From: CAVPNY01 sp963706905
GTDB taxonomy: Bacteria; Chloroflexota; Anaerolineae; Anaerolineales; UBA4823
Length of the DNA stretch: 64,000 bases
Assembly: GCA_963706905.1 (NCBI GenBank)
Contig: CAVPNY010000015.1
Location: 471,629 to 535,628 of the forward strand
Direction: 5' to 3'
The first letter of the stretch is position 1; each line of letters starts with the position of its first letter. A program made the position numbers and the translations under genes. The notes beneath the pieces are model-generated. The model saw only the letters and a list, made by a program, of their open reading frames with translations. It was not told the origin of the DNA and ran no database searches. Shown piece after piece: positions 1 to 8,818 of the stretch.

Positions 1-738
1 GGCAAAGCGCACTGATCCGTCTTGGGTGGTGATCACGAGGTCGGCAGGAATAGCAACTGAATGATCGGTGAGGTTCGTGAACACCGCTGAACCAGAAGCG
101 GTTTGATCTGGAATGTTGATCCTGCCGCTGGTTTCGATCGAATCCTGACCTTCAACAATCACATTCACTGTGTGGATTGGTATTTGGCCAGATAGGTTGA
201 TGCGCTGCAATGACTCGCTCGCCTCGATCTGCAGCGTGACATCTTGAGATTGGATTTGAGGGGACAGGTGGACGTCCGCGCTGGGCAGCAGCACTGCGGC
301 GATGGATAACAGCGCTAGGACCCCCAGGCTAAATAAGGCCAGGCGTGACAGAGTTGATGGGGGAGTCACTTCCCGTTTCGGTCGTTCGAGCGATCGGACA
401 GCCGGGCGGTCTGAGACGGTTTGAAGGATTTTTTCCTTGCGATCCAGGCGGGCTGGACGCCGCCAGTGCGATTCCTGAGCTTGGCGGACAGATTCGAAAA
501 CCTGGATACCTAACTGGCTGGCATTGAAGTGGACGTCTGTGTCGTGGGACACCAGCGCCAGCTGGACTCCCAGCATATGGCTGTGTCTCTGCAAAAGGAT
601 GAGATCGAGCTTGCGAGTCAGGATTCGCCCTTTTACTGGCCAAACCAACAACATGCGCCTGGCTTGACTCCAGCCCATCTTATCGCGGGTGGAGATGGCG
701 TCATCGTGATCCTCAAGCTGGATGATATGTGTTTTCAC
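1..738 (-). CDS. Membrane-anchored baseplate-J-like protein, 5' part (runs off left edge)
   Basis: The frame opens at a GTG at 738, directly abutting the alaS stop codon (TAAGTG), and stays open for 246 codons to the window edge. The first ~125 residues are soluble and basic (start MKTHIIQLEDHDD; contains RDKMGWSQARRMLLVWP, LDLILLQRHS, QLALVSHD). One hydrophobic segment follows at about residues 131-151 (LALFSLGVLALLSIAAVLL), then a beta-rich outer part with TASGSAVFTNLTDHSVAIPA. That last pattern (G-x-V-x-FTNLT followed by PA) is typical of Chloroflexota proteins annotated as baseplate J/gp47 family. The name rests on remembered family resemblance; a phage tail role is not implied, and the diagnostic C-terminal half lies outside the window. 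Contact with alaS suggests co-transcription and perhaps translational coupling. Confidence 0.6.
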   Translation of the reverse strand, partial: MKTHIIQLEDHDDAISTRDKMGWSQARRMLLVWPVKGRILTRKLDLILLQRHSHMLGVQLALVSHDTDVHFNASQLGIQVFESVRQAQESHWRRPARLDRKEKILQTVSDRPAVRSLERPKREVTPPSTLSRLALFSLGVLALLSIAAVLLPSADVHLSPQIQSQDVTLQIEASESLQRINLSGQIPIHTVNVIVEGQDSIETSGRINIPDQTASGSAVFTNLTDHSVAIPADLVITTQDGSVRFA

Positions 739-3483
739 TTATGGGGTCAATTTGTCCTGGACCCAGGTGACCACGCCTGACAGTGCTTTAGGGAGTTGAC
801 TGGCATCTTTTCCACCAGCCTGGGCCAGCGTGGGACGACCACCACCGCTGCCTCCTAAAGGCTGGGATATCGCCTTAACGAGCTCTCCGGCGTGTAAACC
901 GCGTTTGACCAGATCTTCTGTCACTGCGGCGATCAGAATTGGCCGGTCATCGATAACGGAGGCCAAAACCACTACACCACTGGGATAACGTTGACGAAAC
1001 CGATCGGTCATCTGTCGCAGGGTGTCCGCATCGGCGCCGGGAAGGGTGGTTGCCAGTATTGGGACATCGGCCACGCGAGCAACCGAGTCTAACTGGCTGG
1101 AAAATTCTGTCAAAACCATTTCCTGACGCTGAATAGAAATTTGTCGGCGTGCTTCGGCCAGCACGTCGAGCAGTCCCTGGGCCTTAAGGGGCAATTGTTC
1201 CGGGGTTGTCTCCAACAAAGCAGCAGCCTGGCTGAGCAGGCTGAAACGGCGCTGGATTAATTCATAAGCGCTTCGCCCGGTGACTGCCTCGATCCGGCGT
1301 AGACCCGCACCGACGCTGCTTTCGCTGGTGATCAGAAAGACGCCGATATCACCTGTCTCGCCGACATGCGTGCCGCCGCATAATTCATAGGAAAAGGGAT
1401 CTGCGCTTCCGATGGCGATCGTGCGCACTGTCTCACCGTATTTTTCACCGAAGAGAGCTGTGGCGCCTTCTGAGATAGCCTGTTGCAATGGCTTGAGGAC
1501 GATGCTAAGATGATAATTGTCCAGGATGTTCCGATTGACTCCTATCTCAATGTGCATTAATTGATCTGTCGTCAGCGCTTCAGGGTGGGTGAAGTCGAAG
1601 CGCAGCCGGTCTGGTGCAACTAATGATCCAGCCTGACGGGCGTGATCGCCAAGCACCGCGCGTAGTTCAGCGTGGAGAAGGTGAGTGGCGGTGTGGTTGC
1701 GCATAATATCCCGGCGGCGGTTGGCGTCAACACTGCCGATAGCCTCGTCGTCTATTACCGGGGTGCCCCGTGAGACTACACCCTCGTGGATGATCAAACC
1801 AGCAACCGGGCGGCGCGTGTCTTCGACGCGAATCTCCCAGGCCAGTTCTCCAGCTGAAACAATTACACCGGTATCTGAGACCTGTCCGCCGGCCTCCACA
1901 TAAAAACAGGTTTCGGGGAGGATAGCTTCAACCCGCTCACCGGGTTGAGCAGAATCAACAGCCTGTCCATCCTTTATCAAGGCAAGAAGTGGGCCTTCGA
2001 CTTCCAGGCTGCTATATGGGTCGTAGGAGACCCCTTCGCCACCCAGCTTGCCTTCATTGACAATATTGGTGAGCAACTGCCGGTAGAATTCGACGCCTTC
2101 ATCACCGAGAGGGCCAAATGCCTCTCCCGCACCGGATGCAACCCGGTGTTCCTGCATGGCTGCGGTGAAACCATGCTCATCAACGTCCAGATTTTGTTCC
2201 CGGGCAATATCGCGTGTGATCTCCAATGGTAGACCAAATGTAGCGTACAGGTCGAAAGCAGAATCACCGGGTAAAACGTGCTCGTTTGTCTCTTTCAACC
2301 TGGTCAGCATCATTTCAAGCTTAGCTACCCCGCCCTCAACGGTGCGCTGAAAACGCTTTTCCTCACGCGTCAGGTTATCCAGGATAGTCTGGCGATTGCG
2401 CGCCAGCTCAGTATAAAAAGACCCGTATGTCTGAATGACCGATTCCGCTACTTTTGCCAGGAAGGGTTCTTTGAGCCCGATCAGGCTGCCAAATCGGGCA
2501 GCTCGGCGGATGATCATCCGGCAGACATAATTGCGCCCAGTGTTCCCGGGGACAACCCCATCGGCAATTAAAAACGCGGCAGTGCGGGCATGATCAGCAA
2601 TGACCCGGTAGGGGGTAAGATTGGCTGCTCGTTCTTCAGGGCTGTCGCTGGTCAATTGCTGAACAGTGTCCATCATCGGGGAGAGAAAATCAGTTTTATA
2701 ATCTGAATCCACTCCTTGCAGCACCTGGGCGATACGTTCCAGGCCCATACCGGTATCAACATGCTTGGCAGGCAGCACTTCCAGGCTGGTCGGTCCTGAG
2801 CGATTGTATTGGATAAAGACCAGATTCCAAAGTTCCAGGAAACGAGTACAGTCTGGTAAATTGACCGCGCAATGATGGTCAGGTGTATTCTCAAAGGCAC
2901 ACTGCCCAGGCCCTAAATCAAGATGGATTTCGCTGTTTGGCCCACATGGACCGGTCTCGGCCATCTCCCAGAAGTTATCTTTGCGGCCAAAGAAGAGGAT
3001 GTGGCTGGGATCTAAGCCAGGTTGCACACGCCAGTAATTAGCCGCTTCGTCGTCACGTTCAATATCACCTTTATCATCCTCAAAGCAGGTCGCCCACAAC
3101 TTCTCCTTGGGCAGTCCCCACACCCGGGTCAGCAGGTCCCAGGCCCATTGGATGGCCTCTTTTTTATAATAGTCTCCGAAAGACCAATTTCCTAACATCT
3201 CGAAGAAAGTGTGATGGGTGTCGTCGCGGCCAACATCATCGAGGTCGTTGTGTTTACCAGCCACGCGCACGCACTTTTGGGAGTTGACCGCGCGGTTATA
3301 TGCACGTACATCGGTCCCCAGAAAAACGTCCTTGAATTGAACCATGCCAGCGTTGGTAAAAAGCAGGGTCTGGTCGCTACCAGGTACGAGCGAAGAGGAC
3401 GGGACAAATGTATGCCCCCGCTCGACGAAATAATCAATGAAAGATTGCCGGATCTCAGTCCCAGTTAATCGATGGTTATGCAT
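739..3483 (-). CDS. alaS: Alanyl-tRNA synthetase
   Basis: Charges tRNA-Ala with alanine in the cytoplasm. The 914-residue protein has the class II catalytic core near its start (TFVPSSSLVPGSDQTLLFTN, then KCVRVAGKHNDLDDVGRDDTHHT). The editing domain carries the zinc-binding pair RNHTATHLLHAELR and CGGTHV, and the C-terminal DHHA1 oligomerisation domain ends with a glycine-rich GGSGGGRPTLAQAGG stretch. All parts are present at the normal bacterial length. I chose the ATG at 3483 over an in-frame start at 3534 because AGGAG sits just upstream and homologues begin close to LTGTEIRQSF. It is followed without a gap by the baseplate-J-like gene. Confidence 0.97.
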   Translation of the reverse strand: MHNHRLTGTEIRQSFIDYFVERGHTFVPSSSLVPGSDQTLLFTNAGMVQFKDVFLGTDVRAYNRAVNSQKCVRVAGKHNDLDDVGRDDTHHTFFEMLGNWSFGDYYKKEAIQWAWDLLTRVWGLPKEKLWATCFEDDKGDIERDDEAANYWRVQPGLDPSHILFFGRKDNFWEMAETGPCGPNSEIHLDLGPGQCAFENTPDHHCAVNLPDCTRFLELWNLVFIQYNRSGPTSLEVLPAKHVDTGMGLERIAQVLQGVDSDYKTDFLSPMMDTVQQLTSDSPEERAANLTPYRVIADHARTAAFLIADGVVPGNTGRNYVCRMIIRRAARFGSLIGLKEPFLAKVAESVIQTYGSFYTELARNRQTILDNLTREEKRFQRTVEGGVAKLEMMLTRLKETNEHVLPGDSAFDLYATFGLPLEITRDIAREQNLDVDEHGFTAAMQEHRVASGAGEAFGPLGDEGVEFYRQLLTNIVNEGKLGGEGVSYDPYSSLEVEGPLLALIKDGQAVDSAQPGERVEAILPETCFYVEAGGQVSDTGVIVSAGELAWEIRVEDTRRPVAGLIIHEGVVSRGTPVIDDEAIGSVDANRRRDIMRNHTATHLLHAELRAVLGDHARQAGSLVAPDRLRFDFTHPEALTTDQLMHIEIGVNRNILDNYHLSIVLKPLQQAISEGATALFGEKYGETVRTIAIGSADPFSYELCGGTHVGETGDIGVFLITSESSVGAGLRRIEAVTGRSAYELIQRRFSLLSQAAALLETTPEQLPLKAQGLLDVLAEARRQISIQRQEMVLTEFSSQLDSVARVADVPILATTLPGADADTLRQMTDRFRQRYPSGVVVLASVIDDRPILIAAVTEDLVKRGLHAGELVKAISQPLGGSGGGRPTLAQAGGKDASQLPKALSGVVTWVQDKLTP

Positions 3484-3686
3484 AAAAGCTCCTGGATAAG
3501 AATGCGAGATCAAATTATACCAAGGAGAAACCAATGATTACCGAAGCTGTCTTTCTTAATCACCTTCCATGTGCTCTTTCGATGCGAGAAGATCTCACAT
3601 ATCAAAATTTCCTCGCTTCTAACCTGAATCTGATCGAGGATAAGTTCTGAGATATAATCATCGGATGCTGGCGGTTAAGGAGGTAC

Positions 3687-4466
3687 GTGTTGAATAATGC
3701 CCTTCAAAAGGCTCGAAACCCCCAAGCAGAATCATACCCTGATCTTACTACCTCCCCTACTCGGACCATCGCGGCTATCATCCCAGCTTACAACGAAGCT
3801 GGCAGGATCAGACGGGTTCTGCAAACCTTGCATGATGTCAGGCAACTGGGAGAGATCATTGTCGTGGATGATGGTTCTTCAGACGCCACAGCTCAAGAAA
3901 GCCGCCTGGAGGCTGAATCTGATTCCCGCATCCGTCTGATTATCCAGCCAACCAATATGGGAAAAGGCCAGGCGATCTTCTCAGGTTGGCAAGCTACCCG
4001 GGCGAATTGCCTGTTAATGCTGGATGCTGACTTGTGCGGTCTGACGAGCCAGCACATCGTTGAATTGTATCAACCTGTTCTGGCTGGACAGGCAGATATG
4101 ACGGTTGGGCTTTTTCACGGGGGATATTGGAGGACCGATCTTTCACATTGGGCAACTCCCTGGTTGAGCGGCCAGCGGTGTTTCCGTGCCGATCTCTTGA
4201 AGAAGATCTCTTGGGAGGCGGCGGCTGGATATGGGATCGAAACTGCCCTGACCGTGGCTGCCCAACTGAATGATTGGAAGATCGTAAAAGTACCGTGGCG
4301 AGGGGCGTGGCATATACCCAGCGAAGACCGGCGTGGTTTTTGGCGAGGCATGGGCAGGCGGAGCATGATGTACCTTCAGATTATTAGGGCCTGGTATGTT
4401 GCAGGTGGCCCAATGTGCCTTGGAATCCGATTCGGCCGGAAATCGCGGGTAAGCAACCTGAATTGA
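3687..4466 (+). CDS. Family 2 glycosyltransferase (dolichyl/undecaprenyl-phosphate sugar transferase type)
   Basis: Likely transfers a sugar from a nucleotide donor to a lipid phosphate or similar acceptor on the cytoplasmic face. The GT-A fold signatures are clear: AAIIPAYNEAGRI at the nucleotide-binding strand, IIVVDDGSSDATAQ, and the metal-binding LMLDADLCG (DxD-like). It is ~259 residues with no C-terminal membrane helices, so it is the soluble type. The start is GTG 3687 or TTG 3690; AAGGAGG at 3677-3683 gives better spacing to 3690. It leads a four-gene operon with a flippase-like membrane protein 9 bp downstream, which suggests a cell-envelope lipid or glycan job. Substrate unknown. 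Confidence 0.85.
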   Translation: MLNNALQKARNPQAESYPDLTTSPTRTIAAIIPAYNEAGRIRRVLQTLHDVRQLGEIIVVDDGSSDATAQESRLEAESDSRIRLIIQPTNMGKGQAIFSGWQATRANCLLMLDADLCGLTSQHIVELYQPVLAGQADMTVGLFHGGYWRTDLSHWATPWLSGQRCFRADLLKKISWEAAAGYGIETALTVAAQLNDWKIVKVPWRGAWHIPSEDRRGFWRGMGRRSMMYLQIIRAWYVAGGPMCLGIRFGRKSRVSNLN

Positions 4467-4475
4467 TCCATTTGA

Positions 4476-5516
4476 ATGGATTCTGCACCGATTTCTACTA
4501 CTGATACCCGGTCGAAACGCTCACCCCGGAAGTATCTGCGGTGGTTGTTGACTGTGGTCTTGTTGGCCTTACTGGTTTATTTCTTCTTACCCCTGGTGGG
4601 TGAGATCAAGGCTGCGGCAAACTTATTCCGGAATGCAGATTGGAAATGGTTTTGGATTGCGATTGGACTCCAGGTGGTGTCCTACGGTTTCCTTACCTGG
4701 CTTAACGCCTTATCTTTATTGCCATTTCCGGGGAGGATTTCGTTCCTGCGGCTGGCGGGTGTCTTGACCTCGATGGCCTTTATTTCGGTTGCAATCCCCA
4801 GTGCTGGGGTAAGTGGGATCGCCTTGCGTGTCCATCTGCTCAAGAAACATGGGTATGCTCCTGAGGAATCGCTCTTTTCCCTGGCGGTTGAATCGACCCT
4901 GGAGATTGTCGCCCTGGCCAGTGTTGCCATCCTGGGTATTGGATATCTATTGAAAAGGGGCGGGCTCTCACCAGGCGAGGTGGTACTACTTGTCCTAACC
5001 GGGGTAGCGATCCTGGTTATGATTTTTGCTGCATGGCGCCTGATCAATCACCGTCAGCGCAGCCAGGTACTCCTGCAACGTTTCCTTACATCATGGAACC
5101 GGTTTGGCCACCGCTTGCATACTTTTGATATCCCGCAGTCGGAGCAACGTTTATCCATCTTTCAAGATAACCTGGCGCAATACCGGGCGGTGTCCCTTGG
5201 AGCACTTTTTATGGCGGCATACGGAAAAGTCGTCCTGGATGTGTTGACGATGGGGGCTTGTTTTTACATGTTCCACTATGCGATTCCTCCGGCGACCCTC
5301 TTTGTAGGCTACGGGCTGACCCTGACATTGAGTGGGTTGACTGCTTTGCCTGGAGGGCTGGCAATGACGGATGCTTTTGTTCCAGTAATTTTCTCCTGGC
5401 TGAATGTCCCGGGAGCGGTAGCCATTGCCGCCGGCCTGACTTACCGCTTGATCGCTTTCTGGCTCGTGCGTTTTGTCGGGTTTATCAGCTGGGTTTTTCT
5501 GGAGGCGCGTTCATGA
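4476..5516 (+). CDS. Lysylphosphatidylglycerol synthase TM-region / YbhN-like flippase family protein
   Basis: A 346-residue integral membrane protein with about eight hydrophobic segments. The first follows a basic N-terminus (SKRSPRKYLRWLLTVVLLALLVYFFL). Conserved family features are visible: an AIPSAGVSG stretch near residue 107, and TALPGGLAMTDAFVP near residue 290, matching the GGxG-type region of the UPF0104/LPG-synthase membrane domain. There is no C-terminal aminoacyltransferase domain, so it is the stand-alone membrane domain thought to move lipids or lipid-linked sugars. Its stop overlaps the start of the next gene (ATGA), implying coupled translation. The specific lipid cannot be read from sequence. 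Confidence 0.85.
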   Translation: MDSAPISTTDTRSKRSPRKYLRWLLTVVLLALLVYFFLPLVGEIKAAANLFRNADWKWFWIAIGLQVVSYGFLTWLNALSLLPFPGRISFLRLAGVLTSMAFISVAIPSAGVSGIALRVHLLKKHGYAPEESLFSLAVESTLEIVALASVAILGIGYLLKRGGLSPGEVVLLVLTGVAILVMIFAAWRLINHRQRSQVLLQRFLTSWNRFGHRLHTFDIPQSEQRLSIFQDNLAQYRAVSLGALFMAAYGKVVLDVLTMGACFYMFHYAIPPATLFVGYGLTLTLSGLTALPGGLAMTDAFVPVIFSWLNVPGAVAIAAGLTYRLIAFWLVRFVGFISWVFLEARS

Positions 5517-7081
5517 TTGGATCAACGAACCGGCGTTATCTGTACTTCGCCGTTTTCGCTTCTGGGATGACCACTTTAGCTATCGAACTGACCGCCTCGC
5601 GCCTGCTGGGAAATATCTTTGGCACCAGTACTTTGGTTTGGGCCAGCATTATCGGTCTGATCTTGATTTATTTGACAGTCGGTTATTTCTTGGGAGGCAA
5701 GTGGGCTGATCGTTCACCTTACCCAGGTACAATGTACCGGGTAATGATCTGGGGCGCTTTCCTCATCGGGGTCATCCCATTGATCTCCCAACCGATCTTG
5801 CGGGGGGCGGCAAACGCTTTTGATCAGTTAACCCTGGGCGTGTTGTTTGGATCGTTCACTGGCGTGCTGGCCTTATTTAGCATACCGGTTACCTTGCTGG
5901 GGATGATTTCTCCTTTTGCAATCCGGCTGGCGATTGATGATCCAGGGCAGGCTGGTTCGATCTCCGGGCGTATCTACGCCATCTCTACCCTGGGCTCTTT
6001 CGTGGGCACCTTCTTGCCGGTGCTGGTTTTTATACCTACGATCGGCACGACACGCACTTTCATAGTTTTCAGCCTGTTTCTTGTGGTGGTAGCCATCGTC
6101 GGGTTGGCGCTATCCAATGGTTGGAAAGCTGCGCTCGTTTGGATCTGGATGCCAATCCTCCTCGTCATCCTGGGGGCCCTGGGTGTCCGAGCAGGCATCA
6201 AGGCCAGCGATGGACAGATCTATGAAACCGAGTCGGCTTACAATTATATCCAGGTCTTGGAGAAGGATGGCTACCGGTATTTGCGTTTGAACGAAGGTCA
6301 GGGAATCCATTCAATGTATCATCCAACCGACTTGTATTACTATGGTCCGTGGACGCAATTCCTGGCCGCGCCGTTCTTCAATGCTCCTCCAGTCACACCG
6401 GAAGACGTAACAAGTATGGCAATCGTCGGATTAGCGGCTGGCACGACTGCTCGACAGGCGACCGCCGTCTTTGGGCCGCTGACAATTGATGGATTTGAGA
6501 TCGATCCGGAGATCATCAAGGTTGGACGACAGTACTTCGGAATGGATCTGCCGAACCTGAACGCTATTGCAGAGGATGGAAGGTGGGGTCTGGAGCACAG
6601 CCAGCGCAAGTATGATGTGATCGCAGTGGATGCCTATCGCCCGCCCTACATTCCCTGGCACCTCACTACGCGTGAGTTTTTTCAGACGGTTAACGATCAT
6701 TTGAACGAGGATGGCGTTGCGGTCATTAATGTCGGGCGAGCCCCAGGGGATCGCAGGTTAATCGATGCGATGGTCGGTACGCTCGATTCTGTTTTCACCT
6801 CGATCCACGTGCTGGATGTGCCAGGTACGTTCAATACAATTATCTATGCCACACGCCAGCCAACCAGCTTTCAGAATCTGTTTGATAACCTGGTGATGCT
6901 CACCGGGCGTGAAGACGTTCACCCCTTGTTGTTGGAATCACTAAAGATCACAGCCTTGAATATCCAACCCACTCCAGACAGTCAGACTGTGTTTACTGAC
7001 GACCTGGCTCCGATCGAGTGGATAACCAATAACATGGTCTTGAGGTTTGTATTATTTGGAAACCTGGAGGAGATTCAATGA
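5513..7081 (+). CDS. Membrane-fused spermidine synthase-like protein
   Basis: A 522-residue protein. The first ~200 residues form six or more membrane segments beginning MIGSTNRRYLYFAVFASGM, with the hallmark ELTASRLLGNIFGTS and the GYFLGGKWAD loop. The C-terminal half is a Rossmann methyltransferase/aminopropyltransferase fold: SAYNYIQVLEKDGYRYLRLN, an SAM-site-like IVGLAAGTTARQ, an acidic GFEIDPEII, and YDVIAVDAYRPPYIPWHLTT. This is the known fused-permease class of spermidine synthase homologues whose products are mostly undefined. The start is the ATG at 5513 inside the ATGA overlap with the flippase gene; a longer in-frame extension to 5258 merely shadows that gene. It also overlaps the next gene by ATGA. 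Confidence 0.85.
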   Translation: MIGSTNRRYLYFAVFASGMTTLAIELTASRLLGNIFGTSTLVWASIIGLILIYLTVGYFLGGKWADRSPYPGTMYRVMIWGAFLIGVIPLISQPILRGAANAFDQLTLGVLFGSFTGVLALFSIPVTLLGMISPFAIRLAIDDPGQAGSISGRIYAISTLGSFVGTFLPVLVFIPTIGTTRTFIVFSLFLVVVAIVGLALSNGWKAALVWIWMPILLVILGALGVRAGIKASDGQIYETESAYNYIQVLEKDGYRYLRLNEGQGIHSMYHPTDLYYYGPWTQFLAAPFFNAPPVTPEDVTSMAIVGLAAGTTARQATAVFGPLTIDGFEIDPEIIKVGRQYFGMDLPNLNAIAEDGRWGLEHSQRKYDVIAVDAYRPPYIPWHLTTREFFQTVNDHLNEDGVAVINVGRAPGDRRLIDAMVGTLDSVFTSIHVLDVPGTFNTIIYATRQPTSFQNLFDNLVMLTGREDVHPLLLESLKITALNIQPTPDSQTVFTDDLAPIEWITNNMVLRFVLFGNLEEIQ

Positions 7082-7776
7082 ATTCGACGGACGTTTCGGT
7101 GAAAACAACGAATCCGAGTTGGGTGATCCGGTTAGCCTCCTTGCTAGTTGTCATCCTGGTGCCGGTAGCTTTGATTCTGACCTCAGTACGCTTGCTGCTT
7201 ACACCGGCATTTGTCCATGTGGAGTATCGAACACCATTTTTCCCACCTGATAATTACGGTTTTTCCCAAGAGGATCGCCTGCACTGGTCGATGATTGCCC
7301 TGGATTATCTATTGAATGACCAGGGGATTGCCTTCCTGGGGGATCTGCGCTTTGAAGATGGAGCCTCTGTTTATAATGAAAGAGAATTGGGGCATATGGT
7401 CGATGTCAAGCAGGTGGTAGGGGATGCCCTGATTGTCTGGTATGGCGCCCTGATTGGACTATTGGTGTTAGGCCTGTGGGCCTGGCTTGGAAAGTGGGTA
7501 GATCAATTCCGCCGCGCTTGTATGCGCGGCGGGTGGTTGACCGTCATCCTGGTTGGGGTTATTGTCAGCGCGGTTGTGGTTGGCTTCGGTGTCTTCTTCG
7601 TGTTCTTCCACGAAGTCTTTTTCGATCCCGGGACATGGATCTTCCGCTTTTCGGATACATTGATCCGCCTGTTCCCAGAACGGTTCTGGCGGGATACTTT
7701 CCTATGGATCGGCGGTCTATCTATCGCCGGTGGGCTTCTGCTGGCCTTGGGATTGCGGCCCAGGCGGGTCAGCTAG
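7078..7776 (+). CDS. DUF1461 / TIGR01906 family integral membrane protein
   Basis: 232 residues with an N-terminal membrane segment (LASLLVVILVPVALILTSVRLLL), a ~90-residue extracytoplasmic loop, and three more segments (IVWYGALIGLLVLGLWAWL, VILVGVIVSAVVVGFGVFF, FLWIGGLSIAGGLLLALGL). Family-typical motifs are LHWSMIALDYLL, ELGHMVDVKQVV and FFVFFHEVFFDPGTW. The family has no established biochemical function. It closes the operon that starts with the family 2 glycosyltransferase, through an ATGA overlap at 7078. Confidence 0.85.
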   Translation: MNSTDVSVKTTNPSWVIRLASLLVVILVPVALILTSVRLLLTPAFVHVEYRTPFFPPDNYGFSQEDRLHWSMIALDYLLNDQGIAFLGDLRFEDGASVYNERELGHMVDVKQVVGDALIVWYGALIGLLVLGLWAWLGKWVDQFRRACMRGGWLTVILVGVIVSAVVVGFGVFFVFFHEVFFDPGTWIFRFSDTLIRLFPERFWRDTFLWIGGLSIAGGLLLALGLRPRRVS

Positions 7777-7782
7777 ACTGGC

Positions 7783-8580
7783 TTACCAATACGAGCAGTA
7801 CCAGTTCCACTTAAACCCTGGCCGTAAGCGGATACTCCCAAACTCCGAATCGCCGCATCCATAGGCAGAATATTCGTATTTTCCTTGCATGACATCGATT
7901 TTTGTTTTTCCAGGCTGCAGGTAGAAAGTATAGTTTGCTGGCCCGCTTAAGATCAGCGTCATTGTGCCGCCTGTGTCATTAACAATTGTAACATTGGCGG
8001 TTTTTTCGCCTTTGCCAGCTTTATCGGTTTTGCAGGCTGGAATGAGAAGTTGTGCGCCGGATTTCTTAACCTGGAGGCTGCTGGATTGATACCCTCCGCA
8101 ATCTGTCCGGAAGGAATACTGGTATTTCCCTTCACTGACAGGGAGTTTTGTTTTGCCGGGTTTAGCTACAACCATGTGATAGGTTGGGCCATAGACGTAT
8201 ACTGTTACGGTAGTTTTATTCTTGTTAACAATGACAAGCTGCGGGGATTTCTTTGATCCGCCTGCCGCGCCGCACTGGGAGATGGTTAATTTCCCGGCTG
8301 TCTTAACCACCACAGTACCAGTCTCCTGCACACCACATGCCCAATAGGAATATTGGTATGTTCCTTTGAGCAGTTCAACCTTGCTAATACCGGGCAAGAC
8401 TGTGAGATACAGGCTTTGTGGTCCCTTCAAGGTGAGGTACACATTGGCGCCGCTCTTGTTGGCGATCTCTAGCTTGGGTGGTGTGGTTGCTGCGCTGGCT
8501 TGGGCTGGCACTGCCGGACTGAATGCAGACAGCAACATTGCGGTGATGATCAAAATGGTAGCGAGATGAATCTTTTTCAC
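7783..8580 (-). CDS. Secreted protein of three tandem beta-rich repeats
   Basis: 265 residues. The N-terminus is a Sec signal peptide (KKIHLATILIITAMLLSAFSP followed by AVPAQASA). The mature part is three consecutive ~70-residue repeats opening KLEIANKSG, QLVIVNKNK and NVTIVNDTG. Each contains a gp-type loop (LKGPQSLYL, VYGPTYHMV, LSGPANYTF), a P-G-x-x-K turn, and a GxYxYS strand with a following Cys pair (YSYWACG, YSFRTDCGG, YSAYGCGD). Cysteine pairs recur in each repeat, suggesting one disulphide per module. I chose GTG at 8580, with GGGAG upstream; the in-frame extension to 8874 overlaps the mutase gene. I do not recognise the family. It lies tail-to-tail with the DUF1461 gene. Confidence 0.75.
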   Translation of the reverse strand: MKKIHLATILIITAMLLSAFSPAVPAQASAATTPPKLEIANKSGANVYLTLKGPQSLYLTVLPGISKVELLKGTYQYSYWACGVQETGTVVVKTAGKLTISQCGAAGGSKKSPQLVIVNKNKTTVTVYVYGPTYHMVVAKPGKTKLPVSEGKYQYSFRTDCGGYQSSSLQVKKSGAQLLIPACKTDKAGKGEKTANVTIVNDTGGTMTLILSGPANYTFYLQPGKTKIDVMQGKYEYSAYGCGDSEFGSIRLRPGFKWNWYCSYW

Positions 8581-8677
8581 GACATGTACTCCCAATTTTC
8601 CTGGATACTCCCTTAGAATTATTCCGGGCTCACTTACTGGTCCGGTGACCGCAAAAATGAGACGATGAGCAATAAAT

Positions 8678-8706
8678 ACTCTAGCAGGTTTCCGTTTGAA
8701 TATCAA
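8678..8706 (-). promoter_or_regulatory. Candidate promoter of the three-repeat secreted protein
   Basis: On the minus strand, TTGATA (8706-8701) and TAGAGT (8683-8678) are separated by 17 bp, about 100 bp upstream of the chosen GTG. Five of six and four of six consensus bases match; inferred by pattern only. Confidence 0.4.
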
Positions 8707-8761
8707 GCACAATAGGCCCGAAATAGCTTGCAATAACCTTTCAATCCTTGCTGTTAAATGC

Positions 8762-8796
8762 AAAGGGCTGTCCCATATGAAGGGGGACAGCCCTTG
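8762..8796 (-). terminator. Hairpin downstream of apgM
   Basis: A 12-bp perfect inverted repeat (AAGGGCTGTCCC / GGGACAGCCCTT) with a short loop lies ~25 bp beyond the apgM stop. It lacks a long T tract but its position and strength fit a terminator. Confidence 0.65.
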
Positions 8797-8818
8797 TAAA
8801 GTTAGAACGACCTGGAGA

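Noticed and set aside
5258..5512. Longer start for the spermidine-synthase-like protein
   Set aside because: This part overlaps the flippase gene in another frame; the ATGA overlap at 5513 gives the natural family N-terminus with its first membrane helix.
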